A program made the position numbers and the translations under genes. The notes under the pieces are model-generated. The model ran no database searches and had not been told where the DNA came from. It worked only from the letters and a program-made list of their open reading frames with translations. Shown piece after piece: positions 49,247 through 58,583 of a stretch of DNA of 64,000 nucleotides. The stretch's first letter is position 1; every line of letters starts with the position of its first letter. The DNA is from Hellea sp965224755 (GTDB lineage Bacteria > Pseudomonadota > Alphaproteobacteria > Caulobacterales > Maricaulaceae), in the NCBI GenBank assembly GCA_965224755.1, contig OZ245061.1, positions 186,001 to 250,000 of the forward strand, written 5' to 3'.

Positions 49247-49717
49247 ATGAACGATCCCGAAACCCGCCTTAAAGCCCTCGGCCTAACCCTGCCTGAAGCC
49301 GCTGCGCCTGTGGCCAATTATGTGCCTTATGTCATTAGCGGCAATCTCGTCTTTATTTCCGGGCAGGTTTCCAAGATCGGGGATGATCTCATTGGCGGGC
49401 GATTAGGCGAAGATTTGAGCGTTGAGCGCGGGCAAGACGCGGCAAAGCTCTCGGCGCTAAACTTAATCGCGCAGATGAAAGCGGCCTGCGGCGGCGATCT
49501 CTCCCGGGTGCGGCGCATCGTCAAACTCGGCGGATTTGTGCAGGCCTTACCCGCAGCGACAGCCGCCGATATCCCAAAAGTTATTAATGGCTGTTCCGAT
49601 ATCATGGTCGCGGTTTTTGGCGAGGCCGGACGCCACGCGCGCTTTGCCGTCTCGGCCCCAAGCTTGCCTTTGGATGTCGCCGTCGAAATTGATGCCATTG
49701 TCGAGATAAGTTTATAA
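49247..49717 (+). CDS. RidA/YjgF family protein
   Basis: A 156-residue protein of the RidA superfamily; the canonical members hydrolyse reactive enamine/imine intermediates. The core is VISGNLVFISGQVSKIGDDLIGGRLGEDL, then LNLIAQMKAACGGDLSRVRRIVKLGGFV and FGEAGRHARFAVSAPSLPLDVAVEIDAIVEI (the ARFAV..LP motif with the catalytic Arg position). It is longer than the ~125-residue core RidA, so it belongs to one of the paralogue groups. It begins 4 bp after DUF1801. Confidence 0.92.
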   Translation: MNDPETRLKALGLTLPEAAAPVANYVPYVISGNLVFISGQVSKIGDDLIGGRLGEDLSVERGQDAAKLSALNLIAQMKAACGGDLSRVRRIVKLGGFVQALPAATAADIPKVINGCSDIMVAVFGEAGRHARFAVSAPSLPLDVAVEIDAIVEISL

Positions 49718-49723
49718 GAGGAT

Positions 49724-50863
49724 ATGCCCTCACCCACTTTCAACGCCCGTATTCTGGCCCGTATCAACGAGGTGAGTGAGAGTGCATGGGACGCGCATCT
49801 TCCCAAAGCCCATCACCCCTTTCTTACGTGGCGGTTTCTAAACGCGCTTGAAGAGAGCGGCTCAGCTACTGAAGAGACAGGTTGGGCGCCGCGTCACATC
49901 TGGCTTGAAGATAAAGATGGCAATGCGCTGGGCGCCGCCCCGCTCTATGCCAAAACCCACAGCCAAGGCGAATATGTCTTTGATCACGGCTGGGCCGAGG
50001 CCTTGCACCGGGCGGGCGGGAATTATTACCCAAAACTACAAGGCTCCATTCCCTTCACCCCCGCGCAAGGGCCGCGCCTCCTCGCCAAAACCAAAGAAGC
50101 TAAAACCGGGCTGGTCGGCGCTATGGTGCAAGCATGTCAAGATTGGGGGTATTCAGGCGTTCATTTGACGTTCCTGCAAGAAGACGATTTGGCTGTATTG
50201 GAAGAGATCGGTTTTGATCGCCGGGAAGACCGCCAATTTCATTTTCTCAATCGCGGCTATGACAGCTTTGATGATTTTCTAAACACATTAACCTCCCGCA
50301 AACGCAAAAATATCCGCAAAGAGCGGGCGGCCGCTCAAGACGGCATCACAATTCACCGCCTGACAGGGGACGATATCAAGCCGGAGCATTGGGGTATTTT
50401 CTACCGCTGCTATGTCGATACCGGAGCGCGTAAATGGGGGCAGCCTTATTTAACCCGCAGTTTTTTCGAATTGATGCATAGCGCTATGCGCGATGATATT
50501 TTGCTCGTCATGGCCTTTGACGGAAGCACGCCCATAGCCGCCGCGCTTAATTTTATCGGCGGCGAAGCGCTTTACGGGCGTAATTGGGGGGCGCTTATTC
50601 ATAAACCTTTCCTGCATTTTGAACTTTGCTATTATCAGGCGATTGAGGCCGGGATTGAGATGAAACTCCCCCGCGTTGAAGCCGGCGCGCAGGGGGAGCA
50701 TAAACTCGCCCGCGGCTATGAACCCGTTACCACCCATTCCGCCCATTACCTCGCCCATCCCGGCCTGCGCGAAGCGGTCAGCGGCTACTTGACAAGAGAG
50801 CGCCGCGCCGTTGATGATGAGATCAAGATACTAGCAAAACATACGCCATTTAAGAAGGGTTGA
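49724..50863 (+). CDS. FemAB-like GNAT protein (DUF482, peptidoglycan-related)
   Basis: A 379-residue protein of the FemAB_like/GNAT group (PF04339). Family blocks: HPFLTWRFLNALEESGS, GWAPRHIWLEDKDGNALGAAPLYAKTHSQGEYVFDHGWA (cited as LGAAPLY, VFDHGWA), AGGNYYPKLQGSIPFTPAQGPRLL, LTSRKRKNIRKERAAA, FYRCYVDTG and RVEAGAQGEHKLARGYEP. FemAB-fold proteins often add amino acids or other groups to cell-wall precursors, but this subgroup is untested. GAGGA precedes the ATG. It is followed after 6 bp by the DUF2007 gene. Confidence 0.88.
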   Translation: MPSPTFNARILARINEVSESAWDAHLPKAHHPFLTWRFLNALEESGSATEETGWAPRHIWLEDKDGNALGAAPLYAKTHSQGEYVFDHGWAEALHRAGGNYYPKLQGSIPFTPAQGPRLLAKTKEAKTGLVGAMVQACQDWGYSGVHLTFLQEDDLAVLEEIGFDRREDRQFHFLNRGYDSFDDFLNTLTSRKRKNIRKERAAAQDGITIHRLTGDDIKPEHWGIFYRCYVDTGARKWGQPYLTRSFFELMHSAMRDDILLVMAFDGSTPIAAALNFIGGEALYGRNWGALIHKPFLHFELCYYQAIEAGIEMKLPRVEAGAQGEHKLARGYEPVTTHSAHYLAHPGLREAVSGYLTRERRAVDDEIKILAKHTPFKKG

Positions 50864-50869
50864 TCTACA

Positions 50870-51346
50870 TTGAGTTCTGTAATTTTTGGACGCTACAATA
50901 ATTTGCCAGAAGCCTGTGTCATTTTCTCGGTTTTGGAAGCTGGGGGCTTCCATCCTACTTTCCAAAATTATCATCACGCCCACATTGCCGCTTTGGAACT
51001 CATTGCATTTGGTGGCATCATTCTTGCCCTACCCGAACAAGAGTTTGCAGAGGCTAAAAATTTTCTGGATGAACAGCAAGCCACACCAATTACGGATTTT
51101 GACCCAATGAAGGTACGGCGTTTTGGTATGTGGAAACGCGGAACAATCTTCTGTTTGTCCAGCGGCTTGTTTTTACCTTATTTCTTTCTCGCACCCGAAG
51201 TCCTTATTGTTATCTGGATCGCCTTCTTCGCTTACACTGGATTTCAGATCGCCAGCCTTACCTCGTTTTGGCTTTTCATCCCACTTATGCTACTTCATGC
51301 GAAATATGTCGCCTTACCAAAATTGAGACAAGCTAATGAGCCTTAA
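50870..51346 (+). CDS. DUF2007-like membrane protein, TTG start
   Basis: A 158-residue protein with a TTG start at 50870 and AAGAAGGG ~10 bp upstream. Residues ~10-68 (PEACVIFSVLEAGGFHPTFQNYHHAHIAAL, ILALPEQEFAEAKNFLDE; cited as LEAGGF and LPEQEFAEAKNFL) resemble the DUF2007 signal-transducing domain. Two or three hydrophobic segments follow (LFLPYFFLAPEVLIVIWIAFF). The gene is AT-rich compared with its neighbours. Its last 11 bp overlap the HIT gene. Confidence 0.65.
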   Translation: MSSVIFGRYNNLPEACVIFSVLEAGGFHPTFQNYHHAHIAALELIAFGGIILALPEQEFAEAKNFLDEQQATPITDFDPMKVRRFGMWKRGTIFCLSSGLFLPYFFLAPEVLIVIWIAFFAYTGFQIASLTSFWLFIPLMLLHAKYVALPKLRQANEP

Positions 51347-51767
51347 CGGAACCTATGATCCCGATAATATTTTCGCGAAAATTCTGCGCGGCGATATGCC
51401 TTGCGTAAAAGTCTATGAAGATGATGATGTTTTGTCTTTCATGGATGTGTTTCCGCAATCGCACGGCCATACATTGGTCATCCCCAAAGCGCCATCGCGG
51501 AATTTACTGGACGCGGAGCCAGGTGTTCTTGGAAACCTTATTCAGCGCACACAATTAATCTCCCGCGCCGTTGAAAAAGCGCTCTCGCCCGCCGGCATTA
51601 TCATCACCCAATTTAACGGCGCGCCGGCAGGACAAACCGTGTTCCATCTGCATTTCCATATCATCCCGCGTTATGCGGATATGGATATCATGCCTCATGC
51701 CGGCACAGGCATGGCGGATATGGACGAGCTTGGGAAATTAGCCGCAAAAATAAAATCCGCGTTTTAA
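51336..51767 (+). CDS. HIT family protein (HinT-like nucleotide hydrolase)
   Basis: A 143-residue histidine-triad protein. The motif HLHFHIIPRY (H-x-H-x-H with phi residues) lies near residue 108. The N-terminal FAKILRGDMPCVKVYEDDDVLSFMD and HTLVIPKAPSRNLLDA match HinT-type purine nucleoside phosphoramidases. It overlaps the upstream DUF2007 gene by 11 bp and is the last gene of the run starting at 48824. Confidence 0.94.
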   Translation: MSLNGTYDPDNIFAKILRGDMPCVKVYEDDDVLSFMDVFPQSHGHTLVIPKAPSRNLLDAEPGVLGNLIQRTQLISRAVEKALSPAGIIITQFNGAPAGQTVFHLHFHIIPRYADMDIMPHAGTGMADMDELGKLAAKIKSAF

Positions 51768-51861
51768 TTTTATAATCATTGCCATATGGAAGACATAATT
51801 GTCTTATCTTTATGGCCCAAATAGCCTAAGACACGCCAAATCATAAAACGGGATATATCAC

Positions 51862-53541
51862 ATGCGTAATATTTTCATGACGACTCTTGCTGCCACAGCT
51901 TTACTGACCGCTTGTGGCCAGAAAAACGAAGTTGATATAACCCTTGCCGTAGAAGAGTCAGTAGCGCAGCCCTATAACCTTGCGCAACAATATGAAAAAT
52001 TCGCCGAAATTCAAATGTCGCCCGACACATCCTTTCTGTCCGATTCCGAAAAAGCGGTGATCAACAAACTCATCAAGGCCAGCCAACTTCTTTCGGAAAT
52101 TTACCTGCGTCAGTTAGATGTTCGCAATCCTGAAATTCGGGCTGAAATCGCGGCCAGCAACCGCGCGGATAAAGCGCTGCTGCTCAACATGTTTGATTTG
52201 CATTTTGGTGTCTGCGACGGATTGGAAGATGGTCATGTGTTTTATGGCGAAACGCCCTGTCCTGAAGGTGGCGGGTTTTATCCCGTAGATATGAGCAAAG
52301 CAGAATTTGAAGACTGGATTGCCGCTCATCCCGAAGATGAGGACGCTTTCCGGTCCGGCTATACGGTTATTCGCCGCGATGCGGATAAGCTTGTCGCTAT
52401 ACCTTACTCAGTCGCTTATAAAGAATGGCTCCTTCCGGCCTCAAAATACCTTCGGGAAGCCGCTAATTTAACTGAAGACACACGCTTGAAACGTTTTTTA
52501 AGCCTGCGGGCAACGGCCTTTTTGAAGAATGATTATTACGCATCCGAATTGGCTTGGATGGATTTGCGCAAAAATATAGAAGTCGCCATTGGCCCTTACG
52601 AAGTCTATGATGATAAATTATTCGGCTATAAAACGGCATTTGAAAGTTTCGTGACTATCAAAAATCCGGAAGAATCCGCTGCTTTAGCCAAGTATAAAAA
52701 CTACCTTAAAGATATGGAAGCTAACCTGCCCGTTGATGAGACCTACAAAAATTTCAAACGCGGATTTGCCAGCCCGATTGCTGTAACTTATCAAATTCAT
52801 GGCGGCGGTGATAATGAAAACGGCGTACAAACCATCGCCTTTAATCTGCCCAATGATGAACGCGTGCGCGAAGCCAGAGGCGCGAAGAAAGTCATCCTCA
52901 ACAATGTCCTTGGCGCTAAATATGACCGTATCCTCGCCCCGATAGGCAAGCGTGTTCTGGTAGCCGAACAAGCGAGGCTAACAACCAAGACATATATGTC
53001 TTACAACACTTTATTTCACGAACTCTCCCATTCCCTCGGCCCCGGCACAATCACCGTTGACGGTGTTGAGACCACAGTAAGCGCACAATTCAAAGAACTC
53101 TCCTCCGGGATTGAAGAAGGCAAAGCGGACGTCATGGGGGCTTATAATATTCTCTATATGATGGAGCGCGGCGAGCTGCCGGCCGAGGATAAGCAAGCCT
53201 TCCTCGCGACCTATTTCACAGGTAAGTTCCGCTCCATGCGTTTCGGGACAGGCGCGGCCCATGCCAAAGGCGCGGCCTTTCAGTATAATTATTACCGCGA
53301 AGTTGGCGCCGTTGAATGGCTCCCGAAGCAAGAGCGCTTTAAAATCGATTTTGCCAAGCTGGAGCAGGCCATTTCAGACCTCACCGGTAAAGTCGTCATG
53401 CTGCAAGGCGACGGAAGCTATGACGGGGCAAAGGCGTTTTTGGATAAATATCTAACACTGGATGCCGCCGCGAAAACCGTCTTGGGAAATCTCGATGATA
53501 TTCCCTATGATATTCGCCCCGTTTATCCAAAGAAAATTTAA
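51862..53541 (+). CDS. lipoprotein zinc peptidase, DPP III (M49)-like
   Basis: A 559-residue exported lipoprotein (signal MTTLAATALLTAC, lipobox LTAC). The catalytic region is TLFHELSHSLGPG with HELSH at 386-390, followed after ~27 residues by SGIEEGKADVMGAYNI (Glu ligand). Eukaryotic dipeptidyl peptidase III has HELLGH (HExxxH) and the EEGRAE-type second motif; here one residue is missing from the zinc motif while the second motif is kept. Bacterial relatives are annotated as Zn-dependent hydrolases. Its stop overlaps ptsP (convergent, 4 bp). Confidence 0.82.
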   Translation: MRNIFMTTLAATALLTACGQKNEVDITLAVEESVAQPYNLAQQYEKFAEIQMSPDTSFLSDSEKAVINKLIKASQLLSEIYLRQLDVRNPEIRAEIAASNRADKALLLNMFDLHFGVCDGLEDGHVFYGETPCPEGGGFYPVDMSKAEFEDWIAAHPEDEDAFRSGYTVIRRDADKLVAIPYSVAYKEWLLPASKYLREAANLTEDTRLKRFLSLRATAFLKNDYYASELAWMDLRKNIEVAIGPYEVYDDKLFGYKTAFESFVTIKNPEESAALAKYKNYLKDMEANLPVDETYKNFKRGFASPIAVTYQIHGGGDNENGVQTIAFNLPNDERVREARGAKKVILNNVLGAKYDRILAPIGKRVLVAEQARLTTKTYMSYNTLFHELSHSLGPGTITVDGVETTVSAQFKELSSGIEEGKADVMGAYNILYMMERGELPAEDKQAFLATYFTGKFRSMRFGTGAAHAKGAAFQYNYYREVGAVEWLPKQERFKIDFAKLEQAISDLTGKVVMLQGDGSYDGAKAFLDKYLTLDAAAKTVLGNLDDIPYDIRPVYPKKI

Positions 53542-55823
53542 ATCGGAACGCCTTCTTCCAAACAGAACTCGCGCACGATTTCGCGCAAAGTCGAGAGGCG
53601 TGACTTAATTGAAATATGCGGGTCAATCCTGCGGCGGAGTTTTTCCGCGTCGAGTTTTAATATTGCGCTTTTAACCGGGCCAATCCCTGTGACGGGCATG
53701 GAGAGTTGATTATAACCCATTGCCACTAGGGTTATAGCTTCCAAAGGCCGCCCCGCAATTTCTCCGCAGATTGAAAAAGGGACATTATTGCGCCTGCATC
53801 CATCGGCAATGAATTTCAGGATAGAGATGGCAGCAGGGTGTAGCGGATCATAGCGATCAGCGACGCGGGCATTATCGCGGTCGGCAGCGAAGAAAAACTG
53901 CATCAGATCATTAGCCCCAACACTGACAAAATCAGCGTGATCACAGACAGCATTGATCTGCCATGCCAAAGACGGTGTTTCTAACATGACGCCAACTTTG
54001 ATTTTTTGCGGCAACTCCTGACCCAGTTTTTTTGCACGTTCAACTTCACGGTCGAACAGAGCGCGGGCCTCTATAAACTCATCCACAGTCGTCACCATAG
54101 GGAACATGACGCGTAAAGACCGCCCGGCCCCCGCCGCGACAAGCGCCCGTAATTGATAGCGCATCAATCCCGGACGATCCAAAGCAATCCTTATCGCCCG
54201 CCAACCAATAGCAGGGTTTTCCTCAGGCACAGGGTCCATAAAGGGTAGGATTTTATCTCCGCCCAAATCCAGCGTACGGAAGGTCACAGGCCGGTCGCCC
54301 GCCGCCTCTATCGCTTTTCGGTAAAGGTCGGTCTGTTCTTGCAGCTTGGGCATGAATTCGCTGACCATAAATTGAAATTCAGTTCTAAAAAGCCCGATCC
54401 CGTCGGCGCCCGCCTGGTCAAGTTGCGGCAGATCAACCAAAAGTCCTGCATTTAATTGCAAAGAAATCCGCCGCTCATCTAATGTTACTGCAGGCGTAAA
54501 TTTCATCGCCTCATAAGCACGGCTCACCTCACCGCGAATATTCATTCGAAGTTTAAAGCTTGCAATCTGTGTTTTCAGTGGGCGGATATAGATGCGCCCC
54601 TCCTCGCCGTCGATCAAAACTTCATCGCCCGTCTCGATCAGGTCAAGCACACCCTCAGCGCGGCCGATTAACGGAATACCGATGGCGCGGCAAATAATCG
54701 CCGTATGGCTGGAAGACGCACCTTCTTCGAGAACAATACCCCGGAGTTTATCTCGGTCATAATCCAGCAATTCCGCAGGGCCGATTTCGCGGGCAAAAAT
54801 AATTGCGTCGCCGGAGATGTTTTTATTTCCCGGCCCCAAAGCTTCGCCTGACAGAGCGCGAATTAATCTATTGGCCAGGTCTTCCAGATCATGGAGCCGC
54901 GCGCGCAGATATGGGTCACGCGATTTCATCAACCGCGCGCGGTGCTCATTGCGCACCCGCTCGACGGCCGCTTCCGCCGTCAGGCCTGAATGCACAGCTT
55001 CGCGCAACCGCCCGACCCATTTACGGTCATAGGCAAACATCCGGTAAGTCTCGTAAATCTCTTTACTGGCACGCGAGAGCTTGGCTGTTTCCCCCGCGAC
55101 CATAGCGTCGACGGAAGTTCGTAAATTTGCCACGCCTTCTTCCAGGCGGATTTCTTCGGCGGCGATATTATCCGACAAAAGGTTGGACGGCGCAACGGGC
55201 GGAACATGAAGATAGGCATGGCCGCGCATCAATCCTGCCGCAAACGCTTTCCCTTCAATCATTTCCGGCTTAACGGGAGCAAGGGCAATCCCTTTCAAGG
55301 CCGCTTTTTTGCCCCCAACCCGTTCGTCATCAATAATAATCTCGGCAAGGACCATAGCGACAGTGAGCAGATCTTCGACTTCTTCTTCATTAAAGAACCG
55401 CGATGTCTCGCTCTGCACAACAAGAACGCCAAGTGTTCGCCCGCCTCGCAAGATAGGCACTCCAAGGAAAGACTTATAAGGATCTTCCCCCGTTTCGGGA
55501 CGGTAAGAAAATAGCGGATGCGTAGGAGCGTCAGCAAGATTTAAAGGCCGCGCGGTCAACGCAACATGGCCGACCAGACCTTCGCCCGGTTTCATCCGGG
55601 TCTTATGAACCGCCGATTTTTTTAGACCTTTCGTAGCTGAAAGCTCCAAGTCTTCACCGAGGCGAAGCAGATAAATCGACGCCACTTTAACCTTCATCGA
55701 AGCCGCGATAGCGGCGACAAAGTCATCGAGCCGTTCCTGAACCGACTCCGTGCCTTCCATCGCCATACGTATGGCGCGCATCAGCTTGGGCGGATTAGTC
55801 TTGATATTGGGATCCACGCTCAT
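53538..55823 (-). CDS. ptsP: phosphoenolpyruvate-protein phosphotransferase of the nitrogen PTS (EI-Ntr)
   Basis: A 761-residue EI-Ntr that passes phosphate from PEP to NPr for nitrogen-linked regulation. The N-terminal GAF domain spans ~20-160 (GLVGHVALTARPLNLADAP, FLGVPILRGGRTLGVLVVQ). A helical HPr-binding part and the phospho-His domain follow with EEGASSSHTAIICRAIGIPLIG (active His in SSHTAI). The PEP-binding TIM barrel has DGIGLFRTEFQFM, TFRTLDLGGDKILPFM, NPAIGWRAIRIALD and FVSVGANDLMQFFFAADRDN. C-terminal FSICGEIAGRP has the catalytic Cys. In most alphaproteobacteria it lies next to lysC; not so here. Confidence 0.95.
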   Translation of the reverse strand: MSVDPNIKTNPPKLMRAIRMAMEGTESVQERLDDFVAAIAASMKVKVASIYLLRLGEDLELSATKGLKKSAVHKTRMKPGEGLVGHVALTARPLNLADAPTHPLFSYRPETGEDPYKSFLGVPILRGGRTLGVLVVQSETSRFFNEEEVEDLLTVAMVLAEIIIDDERVGGKKAALKGIALAPVKPEMIEGKAFAAGLMRGHAYLHVPPVAPSNLLSDNIAAEEIRLEEGVANLRTSVDAMVAGETAKLSRASKEIYETYRMFAYDRKWVGRLREAVHSGLTAEAAVERVRNEHRARLMKSRDPYLRARLHDLEDLANRLIRALSGEALGPGNKNISGDAIIFAREIGPAELLDYDRDKLRGIVLEEGASSSHTAIICRAIGIPLIGRAEGVLDLIETGDEVLIDGEEGRIYIRPLKTQIASFKLRMNIRGEVSRAYEAMKFTPAVTLDERRISLQLNAGLLVDLPQLDQAGADGIGLFRTEFQFMVSEFMPKLQEQTDLYRKAIEAAGDRPVTFRTLDLGGDKILPFMDPVPEENPAIGWRAIRIALDRPGLMRYQLRALVAAGAGRSLRVMFPMVTTVDEFIEARALFDREVERAKKLGQELPQKIKVGVMLETPSLAWQINAVCDHADFVSVGANDLMQFFFAADRDNARVADRYDPLHPAAISILKFIADGCRRNNVPFSICGEIAGRPLEAITLVAMGYNQLSMPVTGIGPVKSAILKLDAEKLRRRIDPHISIKSRLSTLREIVREFCLEEGVPI

Positions 55824-55880
55824 AGGTCTCTATACCCCGAACGCCGCCTCGCACATAGGTAATTTTGGTTAATGGAGCCC

Positions 55881-56957
55881 CTAGGCGAGCCGGCCTTCAA
55901 AACTAACGCTTTTGACTAAGGCATAAACGGATTGCCCGGTTTTAAGGCGCAAATCCTCGGCAGCGGCACGGGTGATACGGGAGCGAAGAAACTGTCCGCC
56001 AAGATCAATTACAGCCTCGGCAAAGGGGCCTTCCTTATCTTCAATAATCTCGTTGATCTTCCCGCTCAGAATATTGCGGATACTGATATTTTCAGGTTTT
56101 GACGTTGCAATCGCCACATCCCGCGCCAGTATCCGTAGGCGGACCGTGTCGTTGGTTGAGAGCTTGGCATTTATGGGCATGGTAATAACTGCTTCGCCAA
56201 GCCTGATATGTGTCAGGGACAGGCGTTTATCATAGCCGCTGACCCGCCCTTCCAGTAAAGAACTGGCTTCAAAGCGCCCCGTTAACGGTTCCAGATCAAG
56301 CCGCCCAATAATATCCACCGCCGCGCCATAAGCCGCGGCCCGCCCTTTCGCGAGTACAAGAATATTATCGGCAAGGCAGCTGACTTCTTCAATATCATGG
56401 CTGACATAAAGACACGGCACTTCAAAGCGCTTAGGCAAGTCTTCAAGAAACGGTAATATCTCCCGCTTACGGGCGCGGTCGAGCGCGGCAAGCGGCTCGT
56501 CCAAAAGCAAGAGCTTAGGGCGGGTTAAAAGCGTCCGGGCTAAGGCAGCGCGTTGCCGCTCTCCGCCGGATAATGATCCCGGGCGCCTGTCCATAAGAGA
56601 GCCTAAATCGAACCCCGCAACGACATCATCAAAACTATATTTTGCCGCGCCGCCCTTGCTGCGTTTATCGGCAAAGGTTAAATTTCCGCCAACAGTCAAA
56701 TGACCGAAGAGCCGCCCTCTTTGAAACATATAGCCGACAGGACGTTTATGGGCGGGGCCGTCCCAAAGAGTCTCATCCATCTTGATGTGCCCGCTATCGG
56801 GCGTCTCAAAGCCTGCAATTAATCGTAGCAAGGTGGTTTTACCGGATCCGCTCGGCCCAAAAATTGCGGTCACCCCGTCGAGCGTCAAAATCTCGGAAAC
56901 ACCGAGATCAAATCCCGGATAGGATTTTTTGATATCAATATTCAATTCAACCGACAT
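55881..56957 (-). CDS. modC: molybdate ABC transporter ATP-binding protein
   Basis: A 358-residue ATPase of the ModABC importer. Walker A is FGPSGSGKTTLLRLIAGFE (~33-51), the signature LSGGERQRAALAR, Walker B LLLLDEPLAALD, and the switch His YVSHDIEEVS. The C-terminal MOP-type domain (RLRILARDVAIATSKPENISIRNIL) is what marks ModC among ABC ATPases. Its start overlaps the modB stop by 11 bp. The three mod genes form one minus-strand operon modA-modB-modC. No ModE box was seen upstream. Confidence 0.95.
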   Translation of the reverse strand: MSVELNIDIKKSYPGFDLGVSEILTLDGVTAIFGPSGSGKTTLLRLIAGFETPDSGHIKMDETLWDGPAHKRPVGYMFQRGRLFGHLTVGGNLTFADKRSKGGAAKYSFDDVVAGFDLGSLMDRRPGSLSGGERQRAALARTLLTRPKLLLLDEPLAALDRARKREILPFLEDLPKRFEVPCLYVSHDIEEVSCLADNILVLAKGRAAAYGAAVDIIGRLDLEPLTGRFEASSLLEGRVSGYDKRLSLTHIRLGEAVITMPINAKLSTNDTVRLRILARDVAIATSKPENISIRNILSGKINEIIEDKEGPFAEAVIDLGGQFLRSRITRAAAEDLRLKTGQSVYALVKSVSFEGRLA

Positions 56958-57618
56958 GGACGGCGTGCCTGCGGTTAAAGCTATAGACGAAGAGCAATGT
57001 GACGAATGAGATAACTAGGAGCAGAGCTGAAAGCCAATGCGCCTCAGCATAGCGCAAAGTTTCGACATGTTCGTATATCGCAATGGAAATCACCTTCGTC
57101 CGCCCCGGAATATTGCCGCCCACCATGAGAACAACGCCGAACTCGCCCAACGTATGGGCGAAGGTAAGCACGCAAGCGGTGAGAAACCCGCGCGCAGAGA
57201 GCGGCACGACAACGCTTATAAAAGCGTCCAGCGGCGAGGCCCGCAAGCTCGCCGCTGCTTCCACCGCCTCCCGCCCCACAGCTTCAAAAGCGCTTTGCAG
57301 GGGTTGCACCATAAACGGCAATGAATAGAGCACCGAAGCCACGACCAATCCAGCAAAGGAAAAAGTTAAGCTATCTCCTGTAACGCTGACCCAAAAACCC
57401 CCAAGGGGCGATGTCGGGTTGAGCATAATTAAAAGATAAAACCCAAGTACGGTTGGCGGCAAAACCAAGGGCAAGGCTGTGATCGCTTCAAATATAGGCT
57501 TGGTTTTTGACCGCGTCGTCGCCAGCCACCACGCCAATGGCGTACCAAATGCGAGCAAAATAACGGTCACTGTCAGAGCGAGTTGCAGGGTGAGCCAAAG
57601 TGGGCCGAGATCACTCAT
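56947..57618 (-). CDS. modB: molybdate ABC transporter permease
   Basis: A 223-residue inner-membrane permease with about five helices (LWLTLQLALTVTVILLAFGTPLAWWLA, LPLVLPPTVLGFYLLIML, LVVASVLYSLPFMVQPLQ). The EAA loop is EAVGREAVEAAASLRASPLDAFISVVVPLSARGF, typical of ModB. Near the end FAHTLGEFGVVLMVGGNIPGRTKVISIAIYEHVE is the diagnostic ModB block (cited as HTLGEFGVVLMVGGNIPG). It overlaps modA by 4 bp (ATGA) and modC by 11 bp. Confidence 0.95.
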   Translation of the reverse strand: MSDLGPLWLTLQLALTVTVILLAFGTPLAWWLATTRSKTKPIFEAITALPLVLPPTVLGFYLLIMLNPTSPLGGFWVSVTGDSLTFSFAGLVVASVLYSLPFMVQPLQSAFEAVGREAVEAAASLRASPLDAFISVVVPLSARGFLTACVLTFAHTLGEFGVVLMVGGNIPGRTKVISIAIYEHVETLRYAEAHWLSALLLVISFVTLLFVYSFNRRHAVHVG

Positions 57619-58376
57619 AACGGAACATATCCATAAGCGCTCATCACCGCTTTGGCGGCGTCGCTTTTAAGATAATCCAGAAAGGCTTTGGCCGCGTCAT
57701 TATCTTTGGCGCGCGCGAGGAGCACGGCGTCTTGTTTTATCGGGCTATAGAAATGTTGCGGCACCACCCAATAATATCCTTTTTGACTAGGCTCTGCCTG
57801 TATCACAGCGGCCAACGCAACAAAACCCAACTCGGCATTACCCGTAGCGACGAGGCCGTAAGCCTGCCCGATATTCTGCCCTTGCACGATTTTGGGCGAG
57901 AGCGTTTCCGATAAACCCAACACATCCAAAGCCTCCTGCGCAGCTTTGCCATAAGGCGCCAGGGCGGGATTGGCTATGGCCAGTTTTCGAAACCCGCCCT
58001 GTGCTAATGCCTGTTCATTTACGGGGCTAATGGCCGGGCTCCATAGGGCCAACTGCCCCAAGCCATAAGTAAAGCGCGAACCCTCCACCCCCAAGCCCGC
58101 CTGCTCCAGTTTTTCAGGTCGCGCCTGATCCGCAGCGAGTAAAACATCAAAAGGCGCACCATTGATAATCTGCGCGTAAAGCTGCCCAGTTGATCCTGTC
58201 GCCAAACTTATATCATAATCAACGACGGCTTCAAAATCGATCTCGATCTGCGCGGCAATTTCAGCAAAATTTGTCGCCACGGCAATAAGAGCATCCGGGC
58301 CTTCTGGCTCGGACGCACAACCACTAAGACAAATCAGCGCGGCGCAAAAGGCAAGATATAAACGGCAATATTTCAT
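57615..58376 (-). CDS. modA: molybdate ABC transporter substrate-binding lipoprotein
   Basis: A 253-residue periplasmic molybdate-binding protein anchored as a lipoprotein (signal MKYCRLYLAFCAALICLSGC, lipobox LSGC). Binding-site blocks are typical of ModA: LIAVATNFAEIAAQIE, VDYDISLATGSTGQLYAQIINGAPFDVLLAADQARPEKL (cited as GSTGQLYAQI and APFDVLLAAD), and LGFVALAAVIQ. It is the first gene of modABC. Upstream (58377-58583) I see no recognisable molybdenum-cofactor riboswitch. Confidence 0.95.
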   Translation of the reverse strand: MKYCRLYLAFCAALICLSGCASEPEGPDALIAVATNFAEIAAQIEIDFEAVVDYDISLATGSTGQLYAQIINGAPFDVLLAADQARPEKLEQAGLGVEGSRFTYGLGQLALWSPAISPVNEQALAQGGFRKLAIANPALAPYGKAAQEALDVLGLSETLSPKIVQGQNIGQAYGLVATGNAELGFVALAAVIQAEPSQKGYYWVVPQHFYSPIKQDAVLLARAKDNDAAKAFLDYLKSDAAKAVMSAYGYVPL

Positions 58377-58583
58377 AACAATATCTTACAAAGCCTATAA
58401 TCAATGATGTGTCTATGTTCGTCTAGGGTCTTTCAGAAAGCCTCTCTTTAATCCGCCCGACCGCAAGCAAGCTAAAGACGGATATTCGATATGGCCAGCA
58501 TCTATGCCGCCCCTAATATACCCCGACATCCCCTTGTCATCCCGCGCTTCCCCCGCAGTGTTCCCCGCTTGCGCAGGGTTAAA

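Noticed and set aside
58377..58583. molybdenum-cofactor riboswitch or ModE site upstream of modA
   Set aside because: No matching conserved stems or inverted-repeat box could be found by eye.
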